From positions 62,001 through 126,000 of the forward strand of contig NZ_JASZYE010000008.1 of the NCBI RefSeq assembly GCF_030317145.1: DNA of 64,000 bases, read 5' to 3'. Each line of letters opens with the position of its first letter. Position 1 is the first letter of the stretch. This DNA comes from Variovorax flavidus (lineage in GTDB: Bacteria; Pseudomonadota; Gammaproteobacteria; Burkholderiales; Burkholderiaceae_C). The position numbers and the translations under genes were made by a program. Below, piece by piece: positions 35,416-43,715 of this stretch. A model generated the notes under the pieces. The model had not been told where the DNA came from, ran no database searches, and was given only the letters and a program-made list of their open reading frames with translations.

Positions 35416-35591
35416 TGCACTGCTCCTCGCGGCAGGTAGGCGAAGATGTAGAAGATGAAATAGATGGCGACCACGATGGCGGTCGCCACGCCGGCGACAG
35501 CGAAGGTACCGGAAGGTCCTCGTCTCACGATCTCGTCGACGCGACGGTCTTCGTCGTCGAGTCGCTCTTCCTGCCTGGCCGCTGATGTCAT
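35412..35591 (-). CDS. 59-residue single-helix protein, oxidase subunit IIa-like
   Basis: A short reading frame between the triheme cytochrome and subunit II genes: ATG at 35591 preceded by AGGAGGCGGAG, stop overlapping the next start (GTGA). The first 28 residues are charged (RQEERLDDEDRRVDEIVRR) and face the cytosol; residues about 30-53 form one hydrophobic helix (FAVAGVATAIVVAIYFIFYI) ending in AYLPRG. Size, topology and position directly before subunit II mirror CbaD (subunit IIa) in the cbaDBA order of Thermus ba3 oxidase. That equivalence is inferred from layout, not from sequence similarity. Confidence 0.75.
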   Translation of the reverse strand: MTSAARQEERLDDEDRRVDEIVRRGPSGTFAVAGVATAIVVAIYFIFYIFAYLPRGAVQ

Positions 35592-35603
35592 CTCCGCCTC
35601 CTC

Positions 35604-36896
35604 CTATTCGGGTATGAGCTTGCGCAGGTCATTGACCTGGGCGGGTGACACCGGGGTGCCGCTGTTTTCCCAGGCGACGCGGATGTAGGTCACGACGGCG
35701 GCCGCCTCGTCATCGTTAAGGATGTGATTGAAGGGAGGCATCCCGTACGGCCTCGGGTTCTTCCGGGTCCCGGGCGCGTAGCCGCCGTTGAGCACCATGC
35801 GGATCGAGTTGACGGGCGACGCCATGGTGATCGACTGGTTGCCGGCAAGCGGAGGCAGGCCGGGCGGATGGCCCTTGCCCTCTTCGCCGTGACACATCGC
35901 GCACTGCTGGGCGTAGACCTTCCGGCCCAGCTCCATGACGTTCGGCGCCACCAGGCGCGCCTGGCTCGTGGGCGGCGGCTCGGAGTCGCGCTGCGGCAGC
36001 GCCTTCAGGTAGACCGCCATCGCCTCCACGTCCTCGTCGCTCAGGTACTGAAGGCTGTTGTAGGTGACCTCGGCCATCGGCCCGTAGACGGTCCCGCGGT
36101 GCGAGACGCCGACCTGGAGCAGATCCTTGATGTCCTGAAGGCTCCAGTTGCCCAGCCCGGCTTCCCGGTTCGAGGTCAGCGATGGCGCGTACCAGTTCTG
36201 GTTCGGGATCATCCCGCCCTCGAACGCCTTGGATTCGCTCGAACCGCCCAGGGGATTCACGGCCGTGTGGCACATGGCGCAATGGCCCAGGCCCAGTACG
36301 AGGTAGGCGCCGCGGTTCCACTGGGCGGATTGCTTCGGGTCGGGTTGGTACTCGCCCTCGCTGAAATACAAGGCGCGCCAACCGACCAGCAGCTCCCGCT
36401 TGTTGTAGGGGAAGCGCAGCTCGTGCGGCCGGTTCGGCTGCTTCACCGGCGGCACCGACATCAGGTAGGCAAAGATGGCGTCCGAGTCCTCGCGCGTCAC
36501 CTTGGTGTAGGAGGCGAAGGGCATCGCGGGGTACAGCAACGTACCGTCGCGGGACACGCCCTTGTGCATCATGCGATAGAACTCTTCGGGGGACCACGCG
36601 CCGATGCCAGTTTCCTCGTCCGGCGTGATGTTCGGAACATAGAGGTTGCCGAACGGTGTCGGCATGGCGCGGCCGCCGGCGAACTCCTGGCCGCCCGGGT
36701 GGGTATGGCACGCAACGCAGTCACCGGCCCGCGCGAGGTACTCGCCCTTGTTGATGACTTGCGTCGTGGCGTTGGGCGTCGTTGCCACCCCCTGGGTAGG
36801 GCGAAGCTCGCCAGGAAGCAGGTAGTACATCGCCGCAACGCCGATCACCCCGACCACCACGACCGCGCCAAGCAAGGTGATCCAGGGACGACGCAT
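35604..36896 (-). CDS. triheme cytochrome c (AdhB-like)
   Basis: 430 residues. N-terminal helix (residues 5-27) as anchor or uncleaved signal; three CxxCH motifs at Cys60 (CVACH), Cys206 (CAMCH) and Cys332 (CAMCH). NLYVPNITPDEETGIGAWSPEEFYRMMHKGVSRDG between the first two is the hallmark of AdhB-type cytochrome subunits of membrane alcohol, aldehyde and gluconate dehydrogenases. No quinoprotein subunit is adjacent, so here it probably passes electrons to the oxidase. The ATG at 36896 lies 5 bases after the stop of the upstream diheme gene; 12 bases separate it from the IIa-like gene. Confidence 0.88.
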   Translation of the reverse strand: MRRPWITLLGAVVVVGVIGVAAMYYLLPGELRPTQGVATTPNATTQVINKGEYLARAGDCVACHTHPGGQEFAGGRAMPTPFGNLYVPNITPDEETGIGAWSPEEFYRMMHKGVSRDGTLLYPAMPFASYTKVTREDSDAIFAYLMSVPPVKQPNRPHELRFPYNKRELLVGWRALYFSEGEYQPDPKQSAQWNRGAYLVLGLGHCAMCHTAVNPLGGSSESKAFEGGMIPNQNWYAPSLTSNREAGLGNWSLQDIKDLLQVGVSHRGTVYGPMAEVTYNSLQYLSDEDVEAMAVYLKALPQRDSEPPPTSQARLVAPNVMELGRKVYAQQCAMCHGEEGKGHPPGLPPLAGNQSITMASPVNSIRMVLNGGYAPGTRKNPRPYGMPPFNHILNDDEAAAVVTYIRVAWENSGTPVSPAQVNDLRKLIPE

Positions 36897-36901
36897 GGCG
36901 A

Positions 36902-37624
36902 CTACCGTTGGCTGCCACATGCCAGCGGCATGCGGACGAGGTTCGAGGACTCGGGTGAAGGGTCCCTGGGAGGATCTTGCTGCCCTAGCCAGGCGCCCAC
37001 CGCGTTCACATCGATCTCCGAGAGGCGCACCGCAATCCTCTTCATGCAGTCGGGGTCGGCCGCATGCCGGTCGCCGACCCGCCAGCGGGTGAGCTGCGCC
37101 GCGATGTAGCTTGGCCGAAGCCCCACCAGCCCGGGAATGCCCGGGTTCATGCCAGTCAGGCCCTCGCCATGACAGGCAATGCACGCGGGGATGCCCTTTT
37201 GCGGGTCCCCTGCCGTTACCAGCGCCTTCCCTCGCGCCAGCGTGGCTGCGTCGGCACCGGCGTCTTCACGCGCGGCGAATGGTGGGCGCTGCCTGGCGAA
37301 ATGGTCTGCGATCTCCTTGAGATAGGCATCCGGCAGATAGGCGACGAGATAGTTCATCGGCGGATACCGCCGGGTGCCGTCGCGGAACGCCACGAGCTGG
37401 TTGTAGAGGTAGCCGGCCGGCTTTCCTGCAATTCGCGGGAAGTAGCCGTTGCTGGTCCCTTGTCCGCTCTGCCCATGACAGGTCACGCAGCCTTGAACTC
37501 TCGCTTCCATCGAGTCGAGTTCCTTGAATGCGGGCAGCGCGTCCTGCTGACCGAATCCAAGGCTCGGCAACGCTACCGCCACGGCGGCGAGGCATGCCTG
37601 CGCAAATCGACGTGAGTTGGTCAC
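36902..37624 (-). CDS. exported diheme cytochrome c4-like protein
   Basis: 240 residues from a GTG at 37624 that opens a signal peptide (TNSRRFAQACLAAVAVALPSLGFGQ); an ATG at 37696 would add 24 Arg-rich residues and is less likely. Two heme motifs, CVTCH and CIACH, each followed by a c4-like domain (QLVAFRDGTRRYPPMNYL; QLTRWRVGDRHAADPDCMKRIAVRLSEIDVNAVGAWL). It is the first gene of the six-gene respiratory operon. The 178 bases to the divergent SYLF gene must hold the promoters; I see no clear hexamers. Confidence 0.82.
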   Translation of the reverse strand: MTNSRRFAQACLAAVAVALPSLGFGQQDALPAFKELDSMEARVQGCVTCHGQSGQGTSNGYFPRIAGKPAGYLYNQLVAFRDGTRRYPPMNYLVAYLPDAYLKEIADHFARQRPPFAAREDAGADAATLARGKALVTAGDPQKGIPACIACHGEGLTGMNPGIPGLVGLRPSYIAAQLTRWRVGDRHAADPDCMKRIAVRLSEIDVNAVGAWLGQQDPPRDPSPESSNLVRMPLACGSQR

Positions 37625-37802
37625 TTTTGGGGTCGCCTGCGATCGTTCGTGGGGCAATCGCGCGCAAGCATGCCGCACTCGGGCGCGCGCGTCCATCGAA
37701 TTGTTTCGGCATGGCGGCGATGGCCTCCCAACGTCGCTTGGCGCACAATGACACGAACTCATTGGTGCCTGCCTTGCCCCAATCGCCTTTCAGGAATTCA
37801 AC

Positions 37803-38408
37803 ATGAAGCATCGTTGTTGGATGTTGTTGTTGCTGCCTGTGCTGCTATCGGCCTGCGCCACAGGATCCAAGCATGACGAAAGCTCCGTGCAGCCCGCGCT
37901 GTTGCCTGCCGATGTTCCCAGAGTCAAGGCGGAGATCCTCTCCATGCGCGACAAGACGCTCGACGAGCTTTTTGCGCAGAAGCCCGAGACCCGCGATGAA
38001 GTGAAGAAGGCGATCGGCTACGCAGTGTTCGATTCCTCGCAGATCAACGTCCTGCTCTTCGTCGGGGCGCGCGGCACAGGGGTGCTGGTCGACAACGCCA
38101 CGCAGGCGAACACCTTCATGCTTGCAACGCGCGCCGGCACCGGCCCGGGCATTGGATACAAGGATTTCCGCCAGGTGATGGTTTTCAAGAACAAGGAAGT
38201 GTTCGACCAATTTCGCAGACTCGGCGCTGACGTCGCTGCGTCCGCCGACGCAACCATGAAGCTGCGCTCCGCGGGATCATCGGCGGACATGTCCATGTCC
38301 TTCAATCCCTACGTGTCCACCTACCAGTTCACCGACAAGGGCGTCTTGCTGCAGGCCAATTGGGGTGGCGCCGCGTTCGTGCCCTACGCTCAGTTGAATC
38401 AGCCCTAG
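37803..38408 (+). CDS. SYLF-domain (YSC84-like) lipoprotein
   Basis: 201 residues. Signal peptide with lipobox LLSAC (Cys18), so it should be lipid-anchored. The SYLF domain is recognised by AIGYAVFDSSQINVLLFVGARGTGVLVD, GPGIGYKDFRQVMVFKNKEVFDQFRRLG, and ASADATMKL...STYQFTDKGVLLQANWGG. In eukaryotes the domain binds phosphoinositides; in bacteria it is a surface or periplasmic protein of unclear role. Divergent from the oxidase operon; convergent with the TfoX-like gene 13 bases away. Confidence 0.85.
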   Translation: MKHRCWMLLLLPVLLSACATGSKHDESSVQPALLPADVPRVKAEILSMRDKTLDELFAQKPETRDEVKKAIGYAVFDSSQINVLLFVGARGTGVLVDNATQANTFMLATRAGTGPGIGYKDFRQVMVFKNKEVFDQFRRLGADVAASADATMKLRSAGSSADMSMSFNPYVSTYQFTDKGVLLQANWGGAAFVPYAQLNQP

Positions 38409-38421
38409 CGGCCTTCGCCAC

Positions 38422-38802
38422 TTACGCCTTCTTCGCCTTCTTTGCAGCCATCTTCCTGGCAGCCGGCTTTCGTCGCGCGGCCGCGCCGGCCTTCCGCAGG
38501 ACGGCCTCCCAGGCGAGGCGGGCCCAGCGCGCCGCTTCCTCGCGGTCTTCGTAGATTTCGGGCGGCGCTTCGACGTACGAGGTCGGTGTCAGCTTGCCCG
38601 AGCGCATGTATTCGAAGGGCGCGAGCCCTTTCGCCTCGAACTGAGCCCGGCTCTCCTCGTCGGTCTTGAGGTACAGGCGCTCGCCGCTCACCAGGCCGAA
38701 CATGCGCCCCTCGTGGAAGATGCCGTGGCCTCCGAACATGCGACGGGCCGACACGCGGCCGAAGCGTTCGAACACTTCGGGAAGTTCTTCGGCCAGCCTC
38801 AT
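38422..38802 (-). CDS. TfoX/Sxy N-terminal domain protein with basic tail
   Basis: 126 residues from the ATG at 38802. Residues 1-100 match the TfoX N-terminal domain (FGRVSARRMFGGHGIFHEGRMFGLVSGERLYLKTDEESRAQFEAKGLAPFEY). The C-terminal 24 residues are nearly all Lys, Arg and Ala (RKAGAAARRKPAARKMAAKK), like histone H1-type or AlgP-type DNA-binding tails. TfoX domains are linked to competence regulation, but a stand-alone copy with this tail may instead bind nucleic acid; function unproven. There is no TfoX C-terminal domain. Confidence 0.8.
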   Translation of the reverse strand: MRLAEELPEVFERFGRVSARRMFGGHGIFHEGRMFGLVSGERLYLKTDEESRAQFEAKGLAPFEYMRSGKLTPTSYVEAPPEIYEDREEAARWARLAWEAVLRKAGAAARRKPAARKMAAKKAKKA

Positions 38803-38927
38803 GAAAGTCCTTGTCAACTTGAGATGGAGCGAGAGTCTGTCACATCCGCGCTGCATCGCGACCCGCCGCCCTTGGCTGATCGGAGATACGGCGCGGGTGT
38901 CGATCGCGCTCTCGCGGTGCCCGGCGC

Positions 38928-39857
38928 TCAATGAGCGAGCATGTCCTCGATCTTCAGCGACCCCATTCGCTCGAAGATCAGATCGTGCAAGGTTTGTGCC
39001 GCGACGGAGAGACTTCCTTCTCTTCGTTGGACGAGATGAATCGTGCGGTTCAGGCCTCGCGCCGACAGGGGGCGTGTCATGAGCGTTTCGCGTTGGAAGT
39101 GAAAGAGGGTGAGCGTCGGCACGACGCTGATTCCGACACCCGCTTCGACCAATCCTGTCACGGTCGCCAAGTGCTCCACTTCGAAGACGGTATTGAGCTT
39201 CAATGGATGCAGCGCAGCATCCAGCGCCTGGCGCACGCTGCTGTTGCGCGTCATCTGGATGAATGGATAAGCCGCGAGTTGTTTTGGTGAGAGCCTGTCG
39301 ATCCTGGCCAAGGGGTGGTCGGTGCGGCAGACCAGGTGAAAACGGTCGCTGCACAGCTTTGTGCTGCGCAAGTCCACCCCTGCGGTCGACCTTGCCTCGC
39401 TCGCGGAGAGTGCGAAGTCGGCTTCGTGATTGCGTACCCGCGCGATGCACGCATCCGAGAGCGCGTCGTGAAGCTCGACCGCGATCCCTGGCCAGGTCCG
39501 CATGAACTCTGCAAGGATCTGTGGGAGCCAGCCGGCCGCGAGCGAAGGCAGCGCCGCAACGCTCACGCGTCCCTTTCGCCGCTCAACGCGGTCGGCAAGG
39601 TCACCGATCAATTCCTGCATGTCGTCAAGCAGGCGCCTCGCCGAACTCTCGAACTGGCGCCCTTCGGGCGTCAGTTGCACGCTACGGGTGTCGCGATCGA
39701 ATAGCCGTGCGCCCACCGTCTCCTCCAGCGTGCGGATCAACGTGCTGAAAGCCGGCTGCGACAGATGACAGCGCTGCGCCGCGCGTGTGAAGTTGCGCTC
39801 GTCGGCTAGCGCTGCGAACGCACGGAGCTGTCGTGTCGATAGATCGGTGGTTGGCAT
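38928..39857 (-). CDS. LysR-family regulator of the AtuA/Bug module
   Basis: 309 residues from the ATG at 39857. Helix-turn-helix in LSTRQLRAFAALADERNFTRAAQRCHLSQPAFSTLIRTLEETVGARLFDRDTRSVQLTPEG, then a CbbR/CysB-like effector domain. Divergent from the AtuA gene with 110 bases between the starts, so it most likely controls atuA-like, partner and Bug genes. Upstream in-frame codons are not convincing. Effector unknown; a tricarboxylate or terpenoid acid is possible. Confidence 0.86.
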   Translation of the reverse strand: MPTTDLSTRQLRAFAALADERNFTRAAQRCHLSQPAFSTLIRTLEETVGARLFDRDTRSVQLTPEGRQFESSARRLLDDMQELIGDLADRVERRKGRVSVAALPSLAAGWLPQILAEFMRTWPGIAVELHDALSDACIARVRNHEADFALSASEARSTAGVDLRSTKLCSDRFHLVCRTDHPLARIDRLSPKQLAAYPFIQMTRNSSVRQALDAALHPLKLNTVFEVEHLATVTGLVEAGVGISVVPTLTLFHFQRETLMTRPLSARGLNRTIHLVQRREGSLSVAAQTLHDLIFERMGSLKIEDMLAH

Positions 39858-39967
39858 GGCTATCTGAAAAGTGGATGAGTTGATTCGAACTTTCAATTTT
39901 ACCGATAACACTTCCCGCCCATACATTCCGCTACGAGAGACAAACCCTGAATGAATCCATCCCCTGA

Positions 39968-41341
39968 ATGAATCCATCAATCGCTCCATTGCTGGTGGGC
40001 TGCGCAGCCGGCTTCTCCGGCGACCGCACCGATGCGGCTGGCCCGGTCGTCGACACGCTGGTCGCCTCGCTCGCTGCGGGCCCGGCGGGCCAACGCGCCT
40101 TCCTCATCTTCGAGACCTTGGCCGAGCGCACGCTGGCACTCGCGCAGTTGCGGCGCCGCGCTGATCCCGAGTCGGGATACGAACCCTTGCTGGACGAGAT
40201 GCTGCGTCCGGTGCTGGCGCGCTGCCTTGAAAACGGAATCCGTATCGTCAGCAACTTCGGCGCAGCCAACCCGCGCGCAGCTGCCCGACATATCGCCCGC
40301 ATCGCATTGGAAGTGGGGGCGCCTGCGCCGCGCATTGCCGTGATCGAGGGCGACGATCTATCCACACCGGCGCAACGCGAATTGCTGCGCGAGCAACTGG
40401 GCGAGCGCCTCGACAGCCTGCGCGTCGTGAGCGCCAACGCATACATCGGTGCCGAGCCGATCGCCGCTGCCCTTGATGCAGGCGCCCAGATCGTGGTTTG
40501 CGGCCGAGTCGCCGATCCATCGCTGACAGTCGGCCCTGCGATGTCCCACTTCGGATGGCGCGCGGACGACTGGCAGAAGCTCGGCCGCGCGACCATGGCG
40601 GGCCACTTGCTCGAATGTGGAGCGCAGGTTTGCGGGGGCTACTTCGCCGACCCTGGTTTCAAGGAGGTGCCGAGCCTGGACAAGGTGGGATTTCCCATTG
40701 CGCAAATCGAAGCCGATGGTGCCTGCACCATCGTGAAGTCCGATGGAACCGGCGGCCTGGTGACTGAAGCCACGGTCAAGGAGCAGTTGCTCTACGAGGT
40801 GCACGACCCGGCTGGCTACCTCACGCCGGATGTCATCGCCGACATCACGGAGGCACAGGTGAGTGCATTGGGCGTCAATCGCGTCGCGCTGAACGGCGTT
40901 CGCGGCCATGCACGCCCGACGCACTACAAGGTGAACGTGTGCCACGAAGGTGGCTGGCTCGCCGAGGGCGAAATTTCATACGCGGGTCCGCGTGCCGAGT
41001 CGCGAGCGCGCCTCGCCGCCGACGTGTTGCGCAGCCGCCTGAAAGGCCTTGCCCTGCGCGTCGACCTGATCGGGGCGGTCAGCATCCTCGGCGACGACGC
41101 CGGGCACACCCTCGCGGCAACGGCCGACAGCGGTGCGCGCGACGTGCGCCTGCGGATTGCCGCCACACATGACGATCGTGCCGAAGCCGAACGTCTGGGG
41201 CGCGAAGTGATGGCGCTCTACACCTGCGGCCCTGCCGGCGGCGGCGGTGTTCGCAGCACGCTCACGCCACGGCTCAACACGATCTCGTGCCTGTTGCCAC
41301 GGGAAGCAGTACCGGTGCGCTTCGAGATGGTGTCGCCATGA
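39968..41341 (+). CDS. AtuA-family (DUF1446) protein
   Basis: 457 residues. PLLVGCAAGFSGDRTDAAGPVVDTL, IVSNFGAANPRAAARHIARIA, NAYIGAEPIAAALDAGAQIVVCGRVADPSLTVGPAMSHFGW and GHLLECGAQVCGGYFADPGFKEVPSLDKVGFPIAQI are the conserved blocks of the acyclic terpene utilisation protein A family. In Pseudomonas AtuA belongs to the citronellol/geraniol pathway, but its reaction is not established and many homologues occur beside Bug transporters without terpene genes. The stop overlaps the next gene by 4 bases. Confidence 0.85.
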   Translation: MNPSIAPLLVGCAAGFSGDRTDAAGPVVDTLVASLAAGPAGQRAFLIFETLAERTLALAQLRRRADPESGYEPLLDEMLRPVLARCLENGIRIVSNFGAANPRAAARHIARIALEVGAPAPRIAVIEGDDLSTPAQRELLREQLGERLDSLRVVSANAYIGAEPIAAALDAGAQIVVCGRVADPSLTVGPAMSHFGWRADDWQKLGRATMAGHLLECGAQVCGGYFADPGFKEVPSLDKVGFPIAQIEADGACTIVKSDGTGGLVTEATVKEQLLYEVHDPAGYLTPDVIADITEAQVSALGVNRVALNGVRGHARPTHYKVNVCHEGGWLAEGEISYAGPRAESRARLAADVLRSRLKGLALRVDLIGAVSILGDDAGHTLAATADSGARDVRLRIAATHDDRAEAERLGREVMALYTCGPAGGGGVRSTLTPRLNTISCLLPREAVPVRFEMVSP

Positions 41342-41700
41342 GTTCCGCCACTGTTCCCCTCTATCGCGCGGCGCACGGTCGAACTGGCGACAAGGGCGAT
41401 CGCTCGAACATCAGCGTGATTGCCTGGCATCCGGACCTGTTCCCGCTGCTGCTCGAGCAGATCACGCCTGATGCCGTGGCCTCGCAGTTTCGCTACCGGG
41501 CACCGAGCCGCGTGCAGCGCTTTGTCCTGCCCAGACTGCATGCGATGAACTTCGTGCTCGACGCGGTCCTCGATGGTGGCGTCAACGACGCCCTGAACCT
41601 CGACACGCACGGCAAGTCTCTCTCGTTCCTCTTGCTCGACATGCCGATCGAAGTGCCTGACGCACTTCAGCATCTGCTCGTCGGCCCGCCTGAATCCTGA
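41338..41700 (+). CDS. AtuA partner protein (C-terminal domain as a separate gene)
   Basis: 120 residues from the ATG at 41338 (ATGA overlap with the AtuA gene). VPLYRAAHGRTGDKGDRSNISVIAWHPDLFPLL is the conserved start of the small domain found fused to the C-terminus in long AtuA/DUF1446 proteins; FVLPRLHAMNFVLDAVLDGGVNDALNLDTHGKSLSFLLLDMPIEVP completes it. Translational coupling suggests a 1:1 complex with the preceding protein. Biochemical role unknown. Confidence 0.8.
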   Translation: MSSATVPLYRAAHGRTGDKGDRSNISVIAWHPDLFPLLLEQITPDAVASQFRYRAPSRVQRFVLPRLHAMNFVLDAVLDGGVNDALNLDTHGKSLSFLLLDMPIEVPDALQHLLVGPPES

Positions 41701-41738
41701 TCCCTTTCATATCCAACCACTATCCGGAGACAAGACAA

Positions 41739-42710
41739 ATGAACCGCATCCACTCCATCGCGTTCGCGGCGGCCGCTGCCTTCGCAATGGTGCCCCTGCT
41801 GGCACATGCCGAGGGATTCCCCGACAAACCCATCACCTTCGTCGTGCCCTTCGCCGCCGGAACTGCCACGGATCAGATCGCACGGGCCATTGGCAACGGC
41901 GTCACCGCCGAGACGAAGCAGGCCGTGGTCATCGACAACAAGGCCGGCGCCAGCGGCTTCATCGCCTCTCAGCAAGTGGCCAAGGCCGCGCCGGACGGGT
42001 ACACGGTCCTCATCACCACCAACACCACGCACGCGGCCAACGAGCACCTCTTCAAGAAGCTGCCCTACGACCCGGTGAAGGACTACGCACCCGTGGCAGC
42101 ACTGGGCAAGGGCGGTCAGATCATGGTGGTCAACCCGTCCTTCCCGGCCAAGACCGTCGCAGAGTTCGTCGAGATGGCGAAGAAGGAGCCGGGCAAGTAC
42201 AGCTTCGGCAGCGGCAGTTCGTCGAGCCGGATGGCGGGCGAGTTGCTCCAGCAGATGGCCGACATCAAGCTGCTGCACGTGCCCTACAAGAGCAACACGC
42301 TCGCGGTGACGGACCTGCTCGGCGGCCAGATCAACATGATGATCACCGACACCGCGACGGGCCTTCCGCAGGTGAAATCCGGCAAGCTGCGCGCGCTCGG
42401 CATGTCGAGCAGCACTCGCTCGCCGCTCGCGCCAGACGTGCCGACCATCGCCGAGGCCGGCGTCAAGGGCTACGAGATGGGCTACTGGTTCGCCGCCTAT
42501 GCGCCCGCCAAGACGCCGCCTGCAGTCGTCAAGCGACTGAACGAGTTGCTGGTCAAGGCGGCAAAGAGCGATGCGGCCAAGGCCGCGTTCTATGAGCCGA
42601 CCGGCACCGAGGTGTTCACGACCTCGCCGGACGAACTCGCGAAGTTCCAGGCGGGCGAATCCCAGAAATGGGGACGCATCGTGAAGGCCGCCGGCATCGA
42701 GGCGGAGTAG
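41739..42710 (+). CDS. Bug-family periplasmic substrate-binding protein
   Basis: 323 residues with a Sec signal (MNRIHSIAFAAAAAFAMVPLLAHA) and the Bug/TctC pattern FPDKPITFVVPFAAGTATDQIARAIG, VIDNKAGASGFIASQQVAKAAPDGYTVL and YKSNTLAVTDLLGGQINMMITD. These bind carboxylates or aromatics for tripartite tricarboxylate transporters or for signalling; no TctA/B membrane genes are adjacent. It is third in the AtuA group, 38 bases after the partner gene, so it probably senses or binds the substrate of that pathway. Confidence 0.9.
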   Translation: MNRIHSIAFAAAAAFAMVPLLAHAEGFPDKPITFVVPFAAGTATDQIARAIGNGVTAETKQAVVIDNKAGASGFIASQQVAKAAPDGYTVLITTNTTHAANEHLFKKLPYDPVKDYAPVAALGKGGQIMVVNPSFPAKTVAEFVEMAKKEPGKYSFGSGSSSSRMAGELLQQMADIKLLHVPYKSNTLAVTDLLGGQINMMITDTATGLPQVKSGKLRALGMSSSTRSPLAPDVPTIAEAGVKGYEMGYWFAAYAPAKTPPAVVKRLNELLVKAAKSDAAKAAFYEPTGTEVFTTSPDELAKFQAGESQKWGRIVKAAGIEAE

Positions 42711-42737
42711 TACGTGCGCCGTAGGCCGACTGGAGGC

Positions 42738-43295
42738 TCACATCATGTTCGCCACATGTTCGAGGACGAACGCCACGCGCGCCTGCACGGACACCTTTGG
42801 AATGACGCAGGTTGAATACCCGGCCTCGACATGCGCCGCCACGGTTGGCGCATAGGAGCGAGCCGCCCGCTCGAAGCTTGCCTGGCGCTCGGCATCGCGA
42901 ACGTACACCTCGGGCCAGGGCTCTGCCACAAATACGGTTGGGGCATATCGGTACTGAGCGGGCGCGGCCAAATGATGAGGCTCCAACGCCAAGCCCGACA
43001 GTTGCAACCAGGCCAGGCATTCCGGAATGCCGCGGTCAAAGAAAACTGGCGCCCTCAGCGACCGAGCAGCTTGATGGTTGCGGATGTTGCGCTCGAGGAC
43101 CGCTTCCATGAACGCCGGGCGATTCACCCAAGGAAGAATGTTGCCACCGCACTCCTGTTGCTCGCGGACGATGGTGAGGGCGGCTTCCGGGACCGTGGCA
43201 TATCCAAGGTCGCTCAACGCCGCTATGAGGGTGGACTTTCCGGCTCCCGAAGCACCAGTAATCAGGTAGTAGCCTTCGGCGAAATGTTTGGACAT
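42738..43295 (-). CDS. AAA-type P-loop ATPase (AAA_28-like)
   Basis: 185 residues. Walker A GASGAGKST near residues 14-22, FFDRGIPECLAW near the Walker B region, and DAERQASFERAARSYAPTVAAHVEAGYSTCVIPKVSVQARVAFVLEHV at the end. This resembles single-domain AAA_28 NTPases, some of which phosphorylate small molecules or nucleotides; the activity is not known. It is convergent with the Bug gene and 28 bases upstream of a small membrane protein gene. Confidence 0.72.
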   Translation of the reverse strand: MSKHFAEGYYLITGASGAGKSTLIAALSDLGYATVPEAALTIVREQQECGGNILPWVNRPAFMEAVLERNIRNHQAARSLRAPVFFDRGIPECLAWLQLSGLALEPHHLAAPAQYRYAPTVFVAEPWPEVYVRDAERQASFERAARSYAPTVAAHVEAGYSTCVIPKVSVQARVAFVLEHVANMM

Positions 43296-43323
43296 CAGGG
43301 ATGGGCGCGATCCGCGCGCCTGC

Positions 43324-43569
43324 TCAGACGAGGGCGAAAAAGGCGATGACGCCAACGAAAGCAACGGTAGGAATCCAGACCAGGCCCGCGAGCGCAAAAC
43401 GAGGTATCTCGCCGGCGATTTGACGAAGGCGGTCTGCCGCGGGATGGCCGCGTGGGAGCAGCGCCGCGCCAATGAGGAGGCCCACTACGAGCGATATCGC
43501 GAGCCCGGTCAGTGCAGCGATGGCAACGAAGAGCACGAAATTGAACGAAAGGGGCGCTGGGCTGGACAT
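43324..43569 (-). CDS. small membrane protein, two helices
   Basis: 81 residues from the ATG at 43569 (MSSPAPLSFNFVLFVAIAALTG); an ATG at 43587 or a GTG at 43605 would extend it by 6 or 12 residues, and no ribosome site decides between them. Two hydrophobic helices (about residues 8-35 and 56-80) joined by RGHPAADRLRQIAGEIPRF. No family recognised. It lies upstream of the AAA ATPase gene on the same strand with 28 bases between, and 146 bases from the LysR gene. Confidence 0.5.
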   Translation of the reverse strand: MSSPAPLSFNFVLFVAIAALTGLAISLVVGLLIGAALLPRGHPAADRLRQIAGEIPRFALAGLVWIPTVAFVGVIAFFALV

Positions 43570-43715
43570 TCGGCTGATTGTTCTCATATGCCTGTTTGTG
43601 TGCACGCGCTTCGGGCTACGCGTTTCCCCCTGGGGGCAGGACTGTTGTGCACGCGCCGCGAATGTCTGCCAACTGGTGATTTCTGCGGCACGACCGACGG
43701 TCCGCAGTTGGCTGA

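Noticed and set aside
42738-43569. Toxin-antitoxin or defence system from the AAA ATPase and small membrane protein
   Set aside because: Only one P-loop domain and a small two-helix protein; no nuclease, toxin motif or repeat structure supports it.
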